Shown: positions 41,880 through 49,639 of the stretch, one piece after another
How positions within the stretch are numbered: the stretch's first letter is position 1
How the letters are laid out: the number at the start of each line of letters is the position of its first letter
Assembly: GCF_000172175.1 (NCBI RefSeq)
Contig: NZ_ABJL02000008.1
Span: 992,001-1,056,000 of the forward strand
Direction of reading: 5' to 3'
Source of the DNA: Bacteroides intestinalis DSM 17393
GTDB taxonomy: Bacteria; Bacteroidota; Bacteroidia; Bacteroidales; Bacteroidaceae
DNA: 64,000 bases
Position numbers and translations under genes: made by a program
Notes under the pieces: generated by a model
Databases searched by the model: none
Told to the model about the DNA's origin: nothing
Seen by the model: only the letters and a program-made list of their open reading frames with translations

Positions 41880-41911
41880 CTCTATTACAGATAGTTATAA
41901 AAACACAAAAA

Positions 41912-41989
41912 GGGCTACACCTTTCGCCCCGGATGACTACACCCTTTGCCATTCAGGGCTACACCCTTTGTACAAAAGGGTGTAGCCCT
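41912..41989. repeat. Three direct 14-base repeats ending in a 15-bp perfect hairpin
   Basis: GGGCTACACC(C)TTT-type units occur at 41912-41924, 41935-41948 and 41955-41969; the last pairs perfectly with its inverted copy at 41975-41989 across a five-base loop. The element is upstream of both mutY and HU, so it is not in a terminator position for either. Confidence 0.85.
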
Positions 41990-42093
41990 TTCAACGACAC
42001 AAAATTAGCTCTTTTTCCCCCTAACAAACCTTAATCAAAAGACTTTTTTAGAAAATTGTCCAGAATATATTTTTTAGAGAGCGTAAAAAGCTA

Positions 42094-42101
42094 TATATTT
42101 G
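42094..42101 (+). promoter_or_regulatory. Bacteroides -7 promoter box for HU gene
   Basis: TATATTTG matches TAnnTTTG exactly, 50 bases before the HU start codon. Confidence 0.6.
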
Positions 42102-42151
42102 CAGTCCAAAAAATTAGGAAACTATAGTAATAATATTTTTTTTAAAGAAAA

Positions 42152-42427
42152 ATGACTAAAGCTGATATTGTAAACGAAATTACAAAGAACACCGGGATTG
42201 ACAAAGTAACAGTGCTTACTACGGTTGAAGCGTTCATGGACACAGTAAAGGCATCTTTATCGAAAGATGAAAATGTTTACCTCCGCGGGTTTGGTAGCTT
42301 CGTAGTGAAGAAAAGAGCACAGAAAACTGCTCGTAACATCTCCAAGAATACTACGATTATCATTCCGGAACACAACATTCCGGCATTTAAGCCTGCAAAA
42401 ACATTCACCATCTCCGTGAAGAAATAA
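42152..42427 (+). CDS. HU/IHF-family DNA-binding protein
   Basis: A 91-residue histone-like protein. The N-terminal helical dimer part starts TKADIVNEITKNTGIDK, and the DNA-binding arm region GFGSFVVKKRAQKTARNI (about 48-65) and PAFKPAKTF near the C-terminus are standard. It bends and compacts DNA. A tiny basic protein gene and the RNase G gene follow in the same direction. Confidence 0.92.
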   Translation: MTKADIVNEITKNTGIDKVTVLTTVEAFMDTVKASLSKDENVYLRGFGSFVVKKRAQKTARNISKNTTIIIPEHNIPAFKPAKTFTISVKK

Positions 42428-42463
42428 TAAACAAGAGTATTAACCTATTAAATTATTGAAGCT

Positions 42464-42556
42464 ATGCCTAGCGGAAAGAAGAAAAAAAGACATAAAATGT
42501 CTACGCACAAGCGTAAAAAAAGACTAAGAAAGAACAGACATAAAAGCAAAAAGTAA
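42464..42556 (+). CDS. 30-residue basic protein, COX24/mS38-like
   Basis: ATG at 42464 to TAA at 42554-42556 encodes MPSGKKKKRH, then KMSTHKRKKR and LRKNRHKSKK: almost wholly Lys, Arg and His. The THKRKKRLRKNRHK core matches the AURKAIP1/COX24 family, which includes the mitochondrial small-subunit ribosomal protein mS38; free-standing forms are found in Bacteroidetes and are thought to be ribosomal. It lies 36 bases after HU, 144 bases before RNase G. Likely a ribosome component (inference). Confidence 0.8.
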   Translation: MPSGKKKKRHKMSTHKRKKRLRKNRHKSKK

Positions 42557-42700
42557 TTTTTAGTCTGGAGGACAGAAATAAAGAACAAACTTGTGAAGCT
42601 ATTTGTCTCGCGGGTTTGTTCTTTGTTTAAGTAGTAATTTGTAGTCAACAAGGTTACTTATAACCTCGTTGACTTTAGAACCTAAAAGCAAGAAAAAATT

Positions 42701-44275
42701 GTGACAAGCGAACTCGTTGTAGACGTACAGCCCAAAGAGGTCTCCATCGCCCTTCTTGAAGACAAGAGCCTGGTGGAACTTCAAAGCGAAGGAAGAAATC
42801 TTTCTTTCTCAGTGGGCAACATGTATTTAGGACGAATCAAGAAATTGATGCCCGGCCTGAATGCCTGCTTCGTGGACGTGGGTTACGAGAAAGATGCTTT
42901 TCTTCATTATCTGGACTTAGGTCCTCAATTTAACTCGTTAGAGAAATACGTAAAGCAGACTTTAAGCGATAAAAAGAAACTACCGCAAATCACCAAAGCA
43001 ACCATACTTCCCGATCTTGAAAAAGATGGTACCGTTGCCAATACACTCAAGGTGGGACAAGAAGTAGTGGTGCAAATTGTCAAGGAGCCTATCTCTACCA
43101 AAGGTCCGCGCCTGACTTCCGAAATCTCATTTGCCGGAAGATATCTGGTGCTGATACCTTTCAACGACAAGGTTTCCGTATCACAAAAAATTAAATCGAG
43201 CGAAGAACGCGCCCGCCTCAAACAATTGCTGATGAGTATCAAGCCGAAGAATTTCGGAGTGATCGTCCGCACTGTTGCCGAAGGAAAACGCGTAGCCGAG
43301 CTCGACGGAGAGCTTAAAGTTTTATTAAAACACTGGGAAGATGCTGTCACCAAAATACAGAAAGCTACCAAATTCCCGACATTGATTTACGAAGAAACCA
43401 GCCGTGCCGTAGGCTTATTGCGCGACTTGTTCAATCCTTCTTTTGAGAACATCCACGTCAACGACGAAGCCGTGTTCCACGAAATCAAGGACTACGTAAC
43501 TCTTATCGCCCCTGACCGGGCAGGAATCGTAAAACTGTATAAAGGACAACTCCCCATTTATGACAATTTTGGTATCACCAAGCAGATCAAGTCTTCGTTT
43601 GGCAAGACGGTTTCATACAAGAGTGGTGCCTACCTGATTATTGAGCATACTGAGGCGCTTCACGTAGTAGACGTGAACAGCGGTAACCGCACCAAGAATG
43701 CCAACGGGCAGGAGGCCAACGCACTCGAAGTGAATCTGGGAGCTGCCGACGAACTGGCTCGCCAGCTACGACTGAGAGATATGGGTGGTATCATTGTGGT
43801 GGACTTCATTGATATGAACGAAGCCGAAAACAGACAAAAGCTTTACGAACGTATGTGTGCCAACATGCAGAAAGACAGGGCAAGACATAACATCCTACCG
43901 CTCAGCAAATTCGGACTGATGCAGATTACCCGCCAGCGTGTGCGCCCGGCAATGGATGTCAATACCACAGAAATCTGTCCCACCTGTTTCGGAAAAGGCA
44001 CCATCAAGTCCTCTATCCTCTTTACGGACACTTTAGAGAGTAAAATTGATTACTTAGTCAACAAACTGAAGATTAAGAAATTCTCGTTACACATCCACCC
44101 GTATATTGCTGCTTACATCAATCAGGGACTCGTTTCCCTGAAACGGAAATGGCAGATGAAATACGGATTTGGTATCAAGATTATTCCAAGCCAGAAACTC
44201 GCGTTCCTGGAATATGTATTCTACGACCCGCAAGGGGAAGAGATTGACATGAAGGAAGAATTCGAAATTAAATAA
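42701..44275 (+). CDS. rng: Ribonuclease E/G
   Basis: A 524-residue RNase G-type endoribonuclease with a GTG start (42701; TSELVVDVQPKE). The S1 domain covers about residues 38-125 (NMYLGRIKKLMPGLNACFVD), the catalytic core includes HVVDVNSGNR (about 330) and IIVVDFIDMNE (about 370) with metal-binding Asp residues, and the zinc-link cysteines are in EICPTCFGKG (about 428). The C-terminal scaffold of RNase E is absent. It processes rRNA and starts mRNA decay. A strong terminator follows. Confidence 0.93.
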   Translation: MTSELVVDVQPKEVSIALLEDKSLVELQSEGRNLSFSVGNMYLGRIKKLMPGLNACFVDVGYEKDAFLHYLDLGPQFNSLEKYVKQTLSDKKKLPQITKATILPDLEKDGTVANTLKVGQEVVVQIVKEPISTKGPRLTSEISFAGRYLVLIPFNDKVSVSQKIKSSEERARLKQLLMSIKPKNFGVIVRTVAEGKRVAELDGELKVLLKHWEDAVTKIQKATKFPTLIYEETSRAVGLLRDLFNPSFENIHVNDEAVFHEIKDYVTLIAPDRAGIVKLYKGQLPIYDNFGITKQIKSSFGKTVSYKSGAYLIIEHTEALHVVDVNSGNRTKNANGQEANALEVNLGAADELARQLRLRDMGGIIVVDFIDMNEAENRQKLYERMCANMQKDRARHNILPLSKFGLMQITRQRVRPAMDVNTTEICPTCFGKGTIKSSILFTDTLESKIDYLVNKLKIKKFSLHIHPYIAAYINQGLVSLKRKWQMKYGFGIKIIPSQKLAFLEYVFYDPQGEEIDMKEEFEIK

Positions 44276-44276
44276 G

Positions 44277-44321
44277 AAAATACGGCGAAGTAAATCAGAA
44301 ACTTCGCCGTATTTTTTATTT
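44277..44321 (+). terminator. Rho-independent terminator of rng
   Basis: Arms 44277-44291 and 44301-44315 form a 15-bp stem (core ACGGCGAAGT) followed by T-rich ATTTTTT. It begins directly after the rng stop codon. Confidence 0.9.
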
Positions 44322-44395
44322 TTATCGCCAACTTTTCAAAATCATTGGCCGATACTTTAAAGAAACTCACCCTTTATATAGAAGCGAACCATCAC

Positions 44396-45577
44396 TCACT
44401 CCCCTGCACATGCAAGGCGATAAATCTCTTTGCTATCCTGCTTCGTCAGCTTCACATAATTCCCTACCAACTCTCCTTTATTGCGGTGCAGACTATCTGC
44501 CAGACGGTCAATATCAGGGTCTTCAATACCCAGTTCTTTAAATGTCACAGGCAGAGCAAGAGAGCTAAAGAAAGCTTTCAGCTTACCAATACCCTCCAAA
44601 GCAACCGCTTTCTTATCTTCTGATTCAGGAACACCCCATACACGAACGGCATATTGAGCTATCTTTCCCACATTATGTTCTACCATCCACGTCATCCAAG
44701 CAGGGAAGATAACAGATAACCCCGCACCGTGGGTAACACCATAAATAGCACTGATTTCATGCTCCAGGAAGTGCGAAGCCCAATCTTCTTCACAACCTAC
44801 ACCACAAGTACCATTATGCGCAATCATGCCCGCCCACATCAAGTTGGCACGCGCACCGTAATCTTCAGGATTTCTCATTGCCTTGGGAGCCTCATTGATG
44901 ATAGCCATCAAAGTGCCTTCACAAAGGCGATCTCCAATTTCCACCTCCTGAGTGTTCGTAAAATAACGCTCCATGATATGAGCCATCATATCGGCCACAC
45001 CGCAGGCAGTCTGAAAGGGCGGCAAAGTATAAGTAAGTTCCGGATTCATAATAGAGAATACCGGACGCAAAACTTCCGGTACACGCAGGCTGAGTTTCTG
45101 CAAACCATCCAGTTTCGTTATAACCGTATTACCGGAGCCTTCACTTCCGGCAGCAGGAATAGTCAGCACAACAGCTACTTTCAGCGCTTTAGTCACTTTA
45201 GCCTTTCCGATATAGAAATCCCAGAAGTCACCTTCATAAAGCACACCTGCCGCTATGGCTTTGGCTGTATCAATGACAGAACCACCACCCACAGGCAACA
45301 GCATATCAGCCTGTTCACGGCGGCAGAATTCAATGCCTTCATACACTTTCGTATCTACCGGATTGGGCTGCACGCCCCCCATCAGGCAATATTCAATTCC
45401 TGCTTCCCGCAAAGACTGTTTCACCCTATCCAACAAGCCACTCCGTACAACAGAGCCGCCGCCGTACACGATCATCACTTTCCGCGCACCATGCTTCCGT
45501 GCCAGTGCACCGACTTGCATTTCCGTAGCTTTACCGAATACAAATTCGGTAGGACTGTAAAAGACGAAATTATTCAT
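44396..45577 (-). CDS. Iron-containing alcohol dehydrogenase
   Basis: A 393-residue type III alcohol dehydrogenase of the BdhA/YqhD group. The NAD(P)-binding region has GGGSVIDTAKAIA (about residue 97); metal-binding residues are in CGVADMMAHIMERYF (Asp and His, about 195-203), HFLEHEISAIYG and VTHGAGL (about 263-280). It reduces aldehydes to alcohols with NAD(P)H. Its start overlaps the stop region of the inositol lipid synthase gene by one base, so it is transcribed as the last gene of the lipid cluster; whether it has a role in that pathway is unknown. Confidence 0.88.
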   Translation of the reverse strand: MNNFVFYSPTEFVFGKATEMQVGALARKHGARKVMIVYGGGSVVRSGLLDRVKQSLREAGIEYCLMGGVQPNPVDTKVYEGIEFCRREQADMLLPVGGGSVIDTAKAIAAGVLYEGDFWDFYIGKAKVTKALKVAVVLTIPAAGSEGSGNTVITKLDGLQKLSLRVPEVLRPVFSIMNPELTYTLPPFQTACGVADMMAHIMERYFTNTQEVEIGDRLCEGTLMAIINEAPKAMRNPEDYGARANLMWAGMIAHNGTCGVGCEEDWASHFLEHEISAIYGVTHGAGLSVIFPAWMTWMVEHNVGKIAQYAVRVWGVPESEDKKAVALEGIGKLKAFFSSLALPVTFKELGIEDPDIDRLADSLHRNKGELVGNYVKLTKQDSKEIYRLACAGE

Positions 45578-46509
45578 TAACGGATATATTTACTATAACG
45601 TTCGAAAAAGCGCTTGAACGCTCCCCATTTCATCAATCCTTTTTCAAAGGCAAAGATACCCAGGAGAGCACAGAATATTCCCAATAAGACATCAATCAGA
45701 TAATGATGCCCCGAATAAACGGCCGTACACCAGATACCCACCATGATAAACGCGAACAATGCTATCAGCCAGCCTTTACAGCGGTTCATAATAGCATAAG
45801 CCAATGCCACAACCATATACGCTGCATGCAATGAAGGTACGGCAGCAAATACATTGGCATTACGCCCATAGATTGAATTGAAAATAGTGCATCCCATCAA
45901 TTCATCGAAGCGTCCCAGCCCTGCTACATTTCCGGGAGTATCAAGCATAGCCTCAAAACCATAATTCATGGCATACCAAGGTGGTGCCGCAGGATGAATG
46001 TAATATCCCGCAAAACCAATCAGATTCACAAGCAAAAAGACCATTGCAAAGCGCAGATACATCCGGCGGTCTCCCTTCAGATAAAGCCACAAACCGAAAA
46101 CAATAGGCACAGGCACCCAACAAAGATAGAACACGCCTGCAAAGAAGTCAGCAATCGACCAGTGATGTATGGCAAAGTATTCGCAAGGAATAAGTATCGT
46201 CCCATTCACAGATATACCGAAAAGGGATTTCTCCGCTTCATACAAACCCTGCACATCAATAGGATTCACCTGATAATTGGGATACACCCGCATCCAATCG
46301 TAGGAAACGCCAAAAATAATAAAAGGCAGTAACGCTACTGCCAGTTTACGGGTTGTCTTCCCAGCAAAAAACAAAACGAAAAACAAACCCGCCATCAGGA
46401 AATGCTCCGGACGGAGCCCGATACAAGTAGCCGTCAGCAACAGGAAAACCACCGTTATAACCACTACCAACATCGTTTCTCTCACCGGAGGAAAATATCT
46501 TTTTATCAT
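45577..46509 (-). CDS. AUR1/PAP2-like membrane protein, putative inositol phosphorylceramide synthase
   Basis: A 310-residue protein with about seven membrane helices. PAP2/AUR1 motifs are VPSLHAAYMVV (about 225-235) and VYSGHHYLIDVLLG (about 268-281), with the catalytic His pair and Asp. It matches the gene at one end of the Bacteroides inositol lipid cluster (BT_1522 in B. thetaiotaomicron), proposed to move phosphoinositol onto ceramide. It overlaps the CDP-alcohol transferase gene by four bases. Final reaction not proven by sequence; a lipid phosphatase is the alternative. Confidence 0.8.
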   Translation of the reverse strand: MIKRYFPPVRETMLVVVITVVFLLLTATCIGLRPEHFLMAGLFFVLFFAGKTTRKLAVALLPFIIFGVSYDWMRVYPNYQVNPIDVQGLYEAEKSLFGISVNGTILIPCEYFAIHHWSIADFFAGVFYLCWVPVPIVFGLWLYLKGDRRMYLRFAMVFLLVNLIGFAGYYIHPAAPPWYAMNYGFEAMLDTPGNVAGLGRFDELMGCTIFNSIYGRNANVFAAVPSLHAAYMVVALAYAIMNRCKGWLIALFAFIMVGIWCTAVYSGHHYLIDVLLGIFCALLGIFAFEKGLMKWGAFKRFFERYSKYIR

Positions 46510-47165
46510 TTATTCAAAAGTTTATAGCAATGTGCCAGACGGACAAAAGCTGTCAGATTAGCCAATACGGCAATGATTGCCAGAGGAACTATCAAGATTA
46601 ACATCGGATCGAAGAGTGTGCAATCGGAGAAGATGCCACAGAACAAAGCTCCCAGACTGGTCAGCACTACTCGCTCAGGACGCTGCATAATACCTACTTT
46701 ACATTCCAGTCCCAGCCCTTCGGCACGTGCGCGTACGTAACTTACCATCAGCGAACCGATCAAAGCAAGAAAAGTGATAATGGAACCCCAGAAATAACCT
46801 TGTAATATGAGATAATAGGATATACCGAACAAGGTAAACAGTTCACTGTAACGGTCGAGCACCGAATCGTACAATGCCCCGAAAGTGGAAGACATATTGC
46901 CAAGACGCGCCACACGGCCATCCATCATGTCAAACAACCCGGCGAAGAGTATCAGTCCGCCTGTCCATCCCACCAAAGAAAGATCCTCTTCCGAATCTGT
47001 CACTAACCCTGCATAAATAAATATACCGGCAGCCACAATGTTAAGTATCAACCCGGTAGTAGTAATAAAGTTAGGCGTAATGCCAATTTTAATCATGCCG
47101 CGCACAACGGGATTGATAATCTTGTATATCACCTGTTGCAGCCAATCTCTGTAATTCATGTTCAT
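46506..47165 (-). CDS. CDP-alcohol phosphatidyltransferase, phosphatidylinositol-phosphate synthase
   Basis: A 219-residue integral membrane enzyme with the complete CDP-alcohol phosphotransferase signature: DMMDGRVARLG followed by FGALYDSVLDRYSE (D-x2-D-G-x2-A-R-x8-G-x3-D-x3-D; about residues 78-100). With inositol-1-phosphate synthase and a PgpA-like phosphatase in the same operon, the expected reaction is CDP-diacylglycerol plus inositol phosphate to phosphatidylinositol phosphate, as shown for BT_1523-type enzymes. It overlaps both neighbours by four bases. Confidence 0.87.
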   Translation of the reverse strand: MNMNYRDWLQQVIYKIINPVVRGMIKIGITPNFITTTGLILNIVAAGIFIYAGLVTDSEEDLSLVGWTGGLILFAGLFDMMDGRVARLGNMSSTFGALYDSVLDRYSELFTLFGISYYLILQGYFWGSIITFLALIGSLMVSYVRARAEGLGLECKVGIMQRPERVVLTSLGALFCGIFSDCTLFDPMLILIVPLAIIAVLANLTAFVRLAHCYKLLNK

Positions 47166-47677
47166 TCTATTTTTTTCTCCAAACGTTGTTTCAGAAATCT
47201 TTTTAAGTTGTGGTTCCGGTAGACGAAGACCCGTTGCAAATAGTAGTTCCAGAAAAAGGCAACCAACAGGGCAACCGTTATTTTAGACAAGATAAACACA
47301 TCATAGACGTAGTATCCCAGCAACCCGTTCACCCATTTCATTCCTGCCAGCCATTCCGTCAAAGCAAAAGTACCCCATGTATTGATCAGGATGCTCCCCC
47401 CCCAGACTATGAAATACTTCAGCCCCACATGTATCTTCTTGCAGTCTTCCGCCTTAAATACCCATTCATAGTTGATTACACAATTAACAATACCGCCAAC
47501 CACGGAACCTATAAATGTGGCATACAAATAATATATACCAAATAATTTCACCAAAAGAATAGTTATCAGAAAATCGATTACAGTAGCTATTTGTGCAGAA
47601 AGCTGCGCCTTCATAAAAAGCCACACTTCCCTGCGCCAACCTGCAAACCGACTCTGTTCTTCTACTCCATCAACCAT
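47162..47677 (-). CDS. GtrA-family membrane protein
   Basis: A 171-residue protein with four membrane helices (about residues 28-45, 52-70, 88-108, 128-150) and the GtrA features FLITILLVKLFGIYY and NCVINYEWVF near residues 35-70, plus a C-terminal NYYLQRVFVYR. GtrA proteins are thought to help flip polyprenyl- or lipid-linked sugars. In this cluster it may help handle inositol lipid intermediates. Overlaps the PgpA-like gene by 16 bases and the next gene by four. Confidence 0.87.
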   Translation of the reverse strand: MVDGVEEQSRFAGWRREVWLFMKAQLSAQIATVIDFLITILLVKLFGIYYLYATFIGSVVGGIVNCVINYEWVFKAEDCKKIHVGLKYFIVWGGSILINTWGTFALTEWLAGMKWVNGLLGYYVYDVFILSKITVALLVAFFWNYYLQRVFVYRNHNLKRFLKQRLEKKIE

Positions 47678-48135
47678 CTCGCCACAATTAAAACAATGAA
47701 ACCATACACTCCTGCCAATACGTCGTCCATCATCACTCCCACTCCACCCGGCAGTTTTTCCATCCGCCGGATACCCAGCGGCTTCAGAATATCAAAGAAG
47801 CGGAACAAAACAAATGCTGCCAGTCCATACCAGATATGACCTGCCGGAGCTGCCAGGAGCGTGATCCACACACCTACCATCTCATCCACCACCACGCGCG
47901 ACGGATCTTCACCCCAGTAGGGTTCCAGACGGTCGGTAGCCCAAATACCGGCTACGGTGAACAGGGATATCAGTGCGACAGTCGTCCACAACAGACAAGT
48001 ATCTGATATGAGTAAAGAAAGTCCGAACCAGATTAGCGTAGCGAGTAAAGCGCCCGCCGTGCCCGGAGCCAAGGGAGAAAAGCCTGAGCCGAAGCCCGTG
48101 CCTATCAGGACAGGGAAGAAGGAAGGTTTCCTCAT
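47662..48135 (-). CDS. PgpA-like phosphatase, probable phosphatidylinositol-phosphate phosphatase
   Basis: A 157-residue membrane protein started at MRKPSFFPVLIGTGFGSGFS (48135); the frame runs upstream to 48192 but through repeat DNA. The family motifs GTGFGSGFSPLAPGTAG and GEDPSRVVVDEMVGVW (about 65-85) match phosphatidylglycerophosphatase A. In the Bacteroides inositol lipid cluster the equivalent (BT_1525) removes the phosphate from phosphatidylinositol phosphate, so that role is preferred over PGP phosphatase. A 107-base gap with an inverted repeat separates it from the inositol-phosphate synthase gene. Confidence 0.83.
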   Translation of the reverse strand: MRKPSFFPVLIGTGFGSGFSPLAPGTAGALLATLIWFGLSLLISDTCLLWTTVALISLFTVAGIWATDRLEPYWGEDPSRVVVDEMVGVWITLLAAPAGHIWYGLAAFVLFRFFDILKPLGIRRMEKLPGGVGVMMDDVLAGVYGFIVLIVARWLME

Positions 48136-48157
48136 AGAAAAAGATATAAAAAATGAT

Positions 48158-48233
48158 AAGATGATAAGACGGTAAATGATAAGATAGCTCAATACAATCT
48201 CACCATCCTATCATTTTACCATCCTATCATCTT
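48158..48233. repeat. Imperfect 30-base inverted repeat inside inositol lipid cluster
   Basis: Arms of about 30 bases (48158-48187 and 48203-48233, GATGATAaGA.GGTAAAtGATA type) with a few mismatches and a 15-base loop. It lies between the inositol-phosphate synthase stop and the PgpA-like start on the minus strand. It could partially end or process the transcript. No T tract follows the minus-strand hairpin. Confidence 0.65.
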
Positions 48234-48242
48234 ATTTTATGA

Positions 48243-49538
48243 TTAGTCCAGATAGCTCGGTGATTTTTCACCCACCATCGTACGGATTGTTTCTTTCACC
48301 ATTCTCCATTGAGTGAACAGATCATGAATCGGTTCATGCTCAAAGTCGTGCATCGGGCTCTTGCAGAAGAATGACAGCCAAGTCTGGATTCCAGACATAC
48401 CTGCACGCAATGCCAGGTCACTGAAAATAACGAGGTCGAGTGCAATAGGAGCTGCAAGGATAGAGTCACGGCACAGGAAGTTTACTTTGATTTCCATCGG
48501 GTACCCCATCCATCCGAAGATGTCGATGTTATCCCATGCTTCCTTATTATCTTTACGGGGAGGATAGTAGTTGATACGAACCTTGTGGTAAACATCGCCA
48601 TAGAGATCGGGGAATTTTTCAGGTTCGAAGATGTTATCGATAACAGACAACTTGCTAACTTCTTTTGTTTTGAAGTTTTCGGGTTGATCGAGCACTTCGC
48701 CATCACGGTTACCCAGGATGTTGGTAGAGAACCAACCGCTTACACCCAGCATACGAGTCTTGAACATCGGAGCAAGCACTGTTTTCATCAATGTCTGTCC
48801 GCTCTTGAAGTCCTTACCTGAGATGGGCACATTCATCTTCTTAGAGAATTCCCACATGGCCGGAGTATCTACGCACAGGTTAGGAGCACCCATGATGAAC
48901 GGAGCACCTTCTGCAATTGCAGCATAAGCGTAGCACATACTCGGAGAAACCACTTCCGTGTTATTAGCCTTCATTGCTTCTTCCAAAGCAGCAAGCGACT
49001 CATGTTCTTTACACAACGGAACGTAGATTTCAGTACTTGCAGCCCACAGCACGGCAATACGCTCGCAGTTGTTGGCAGCCTTGAAGTTACGGATATCCTC
49101 ACGCAATTGCTCTACCATTTCCCAACGGGTGGCAGCCTGCTTGATATACGTACCATTCAGACGTTTTGCAAAGTTGTGGTCGAAGGCAGCAGGCATCGGT
49201 TTGATAGCTTGCAATTCCTCTTTTACCAGATTTAAGTCTTTTTCTTTCAGGACTTCCGCATACATCGCGGCTTCGTATGCATTATCAGGGAAGATATCCC
49301 ATCCGCCGAAAACAATGTCGTTCAAGTCTGCCAAAGGCACTACGTCCTTAATCAGCTTTTCGTCGTTGTTCTCCATGCGTATTGTGGCCATCTGTGTAAT
49401 AGACCCAATAGGTTTTGCCAGTCCCTTACGAGCAGCCAATGTACCCGTTATCATGGTGGTTGAGACCGCGCCACCCACTCCGACTACCAGTACACCCAAA
49501 CGACCAGTTGCCGGCTTAATGTTTTCTTTCATTGCCAT
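48243..49538 (-). CDS. ino1: Inositol-3-phosphate synthase
   Basis: A 431-residue MIPS that converts glucose-6-phosphate to inositol-3-phosphate with bound NAD. The Rossmann motif VVGVGGAVSTTMITGTLAA is at residues 17-35; VSGWFSTNILGNRDGEVL (about 265) and the active-site Lys-rich stretch near VNFLCRDSILAAPIALDLV (about 355-375) are family hallmarks. It gives the head group for the lipid enzymes encoded directly downstream. A TAAATTTG box lies 28 bases upstream of the ATG. Confidence 0.93.
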   Translation of the reverse strand: MAMKENIKPATGRLGVLVVGVGGAVSTTMITGTLAARKGLAKPIGSITQMATIRMENNDEKLIKDVVPLADLNDIVFGGWDIFPDNAYEAAMYAEVLKEKDLNLVKEELQAIKPMPAAFDHNFAKRLNGTYIKQAATRWEMVEQLREDIRNFKAANNCERIAVLWAASTEIYVPLCKEHESLAALEEAMKANNTEVVSPSMCYAYAAIAEGAPFIMGAPNLCVDTPAMWEFSKKMNVPISGKDFKSGQTLMKTVLAPMFKTRMLGVSGWFSTNILGNRDGEVLDQPENFKTKEVSKLSVIDNIFEPEKFPDLYGDVYHKVRINYYPPRKDNKEAWDNIDIFGWMGYPMEIKVNFLCRDSILAAPIALDLVIFSDLALRAGMSGIQTWLSFFCKSPMHDFEHEPIHDLFTQWRMVKETIRTMVGEKSPSYLD

Positions 49539-49566
49539 TGTATCTTTTAAAGTTTAAAAAATTGCT

Positions 49567-49574
49567 CAAATTTA
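49567..49574 (-). promoter_or_regulatory. Bacteroides -7 promoter box for inositol lipid cluster
   Basis: TAAATTTG on the minus strand fits TAnnTTTG, 28 bases before the inositol-phosphate synthase start. No clear -33 box. Confidence 0.5.
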
Positions 49575-49639
49575 GGCTATTTTGTTCAATTGAGACTCGT
49601 CTTTTTATCCGATTTAATGTTCTGTTAGTAAGATTTAAG

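Noticed and set aside
44729..45580. 283-codon plus-strand ORF
   Set aside because: Antisense shadow of the iron alcohol dehydrogenase.
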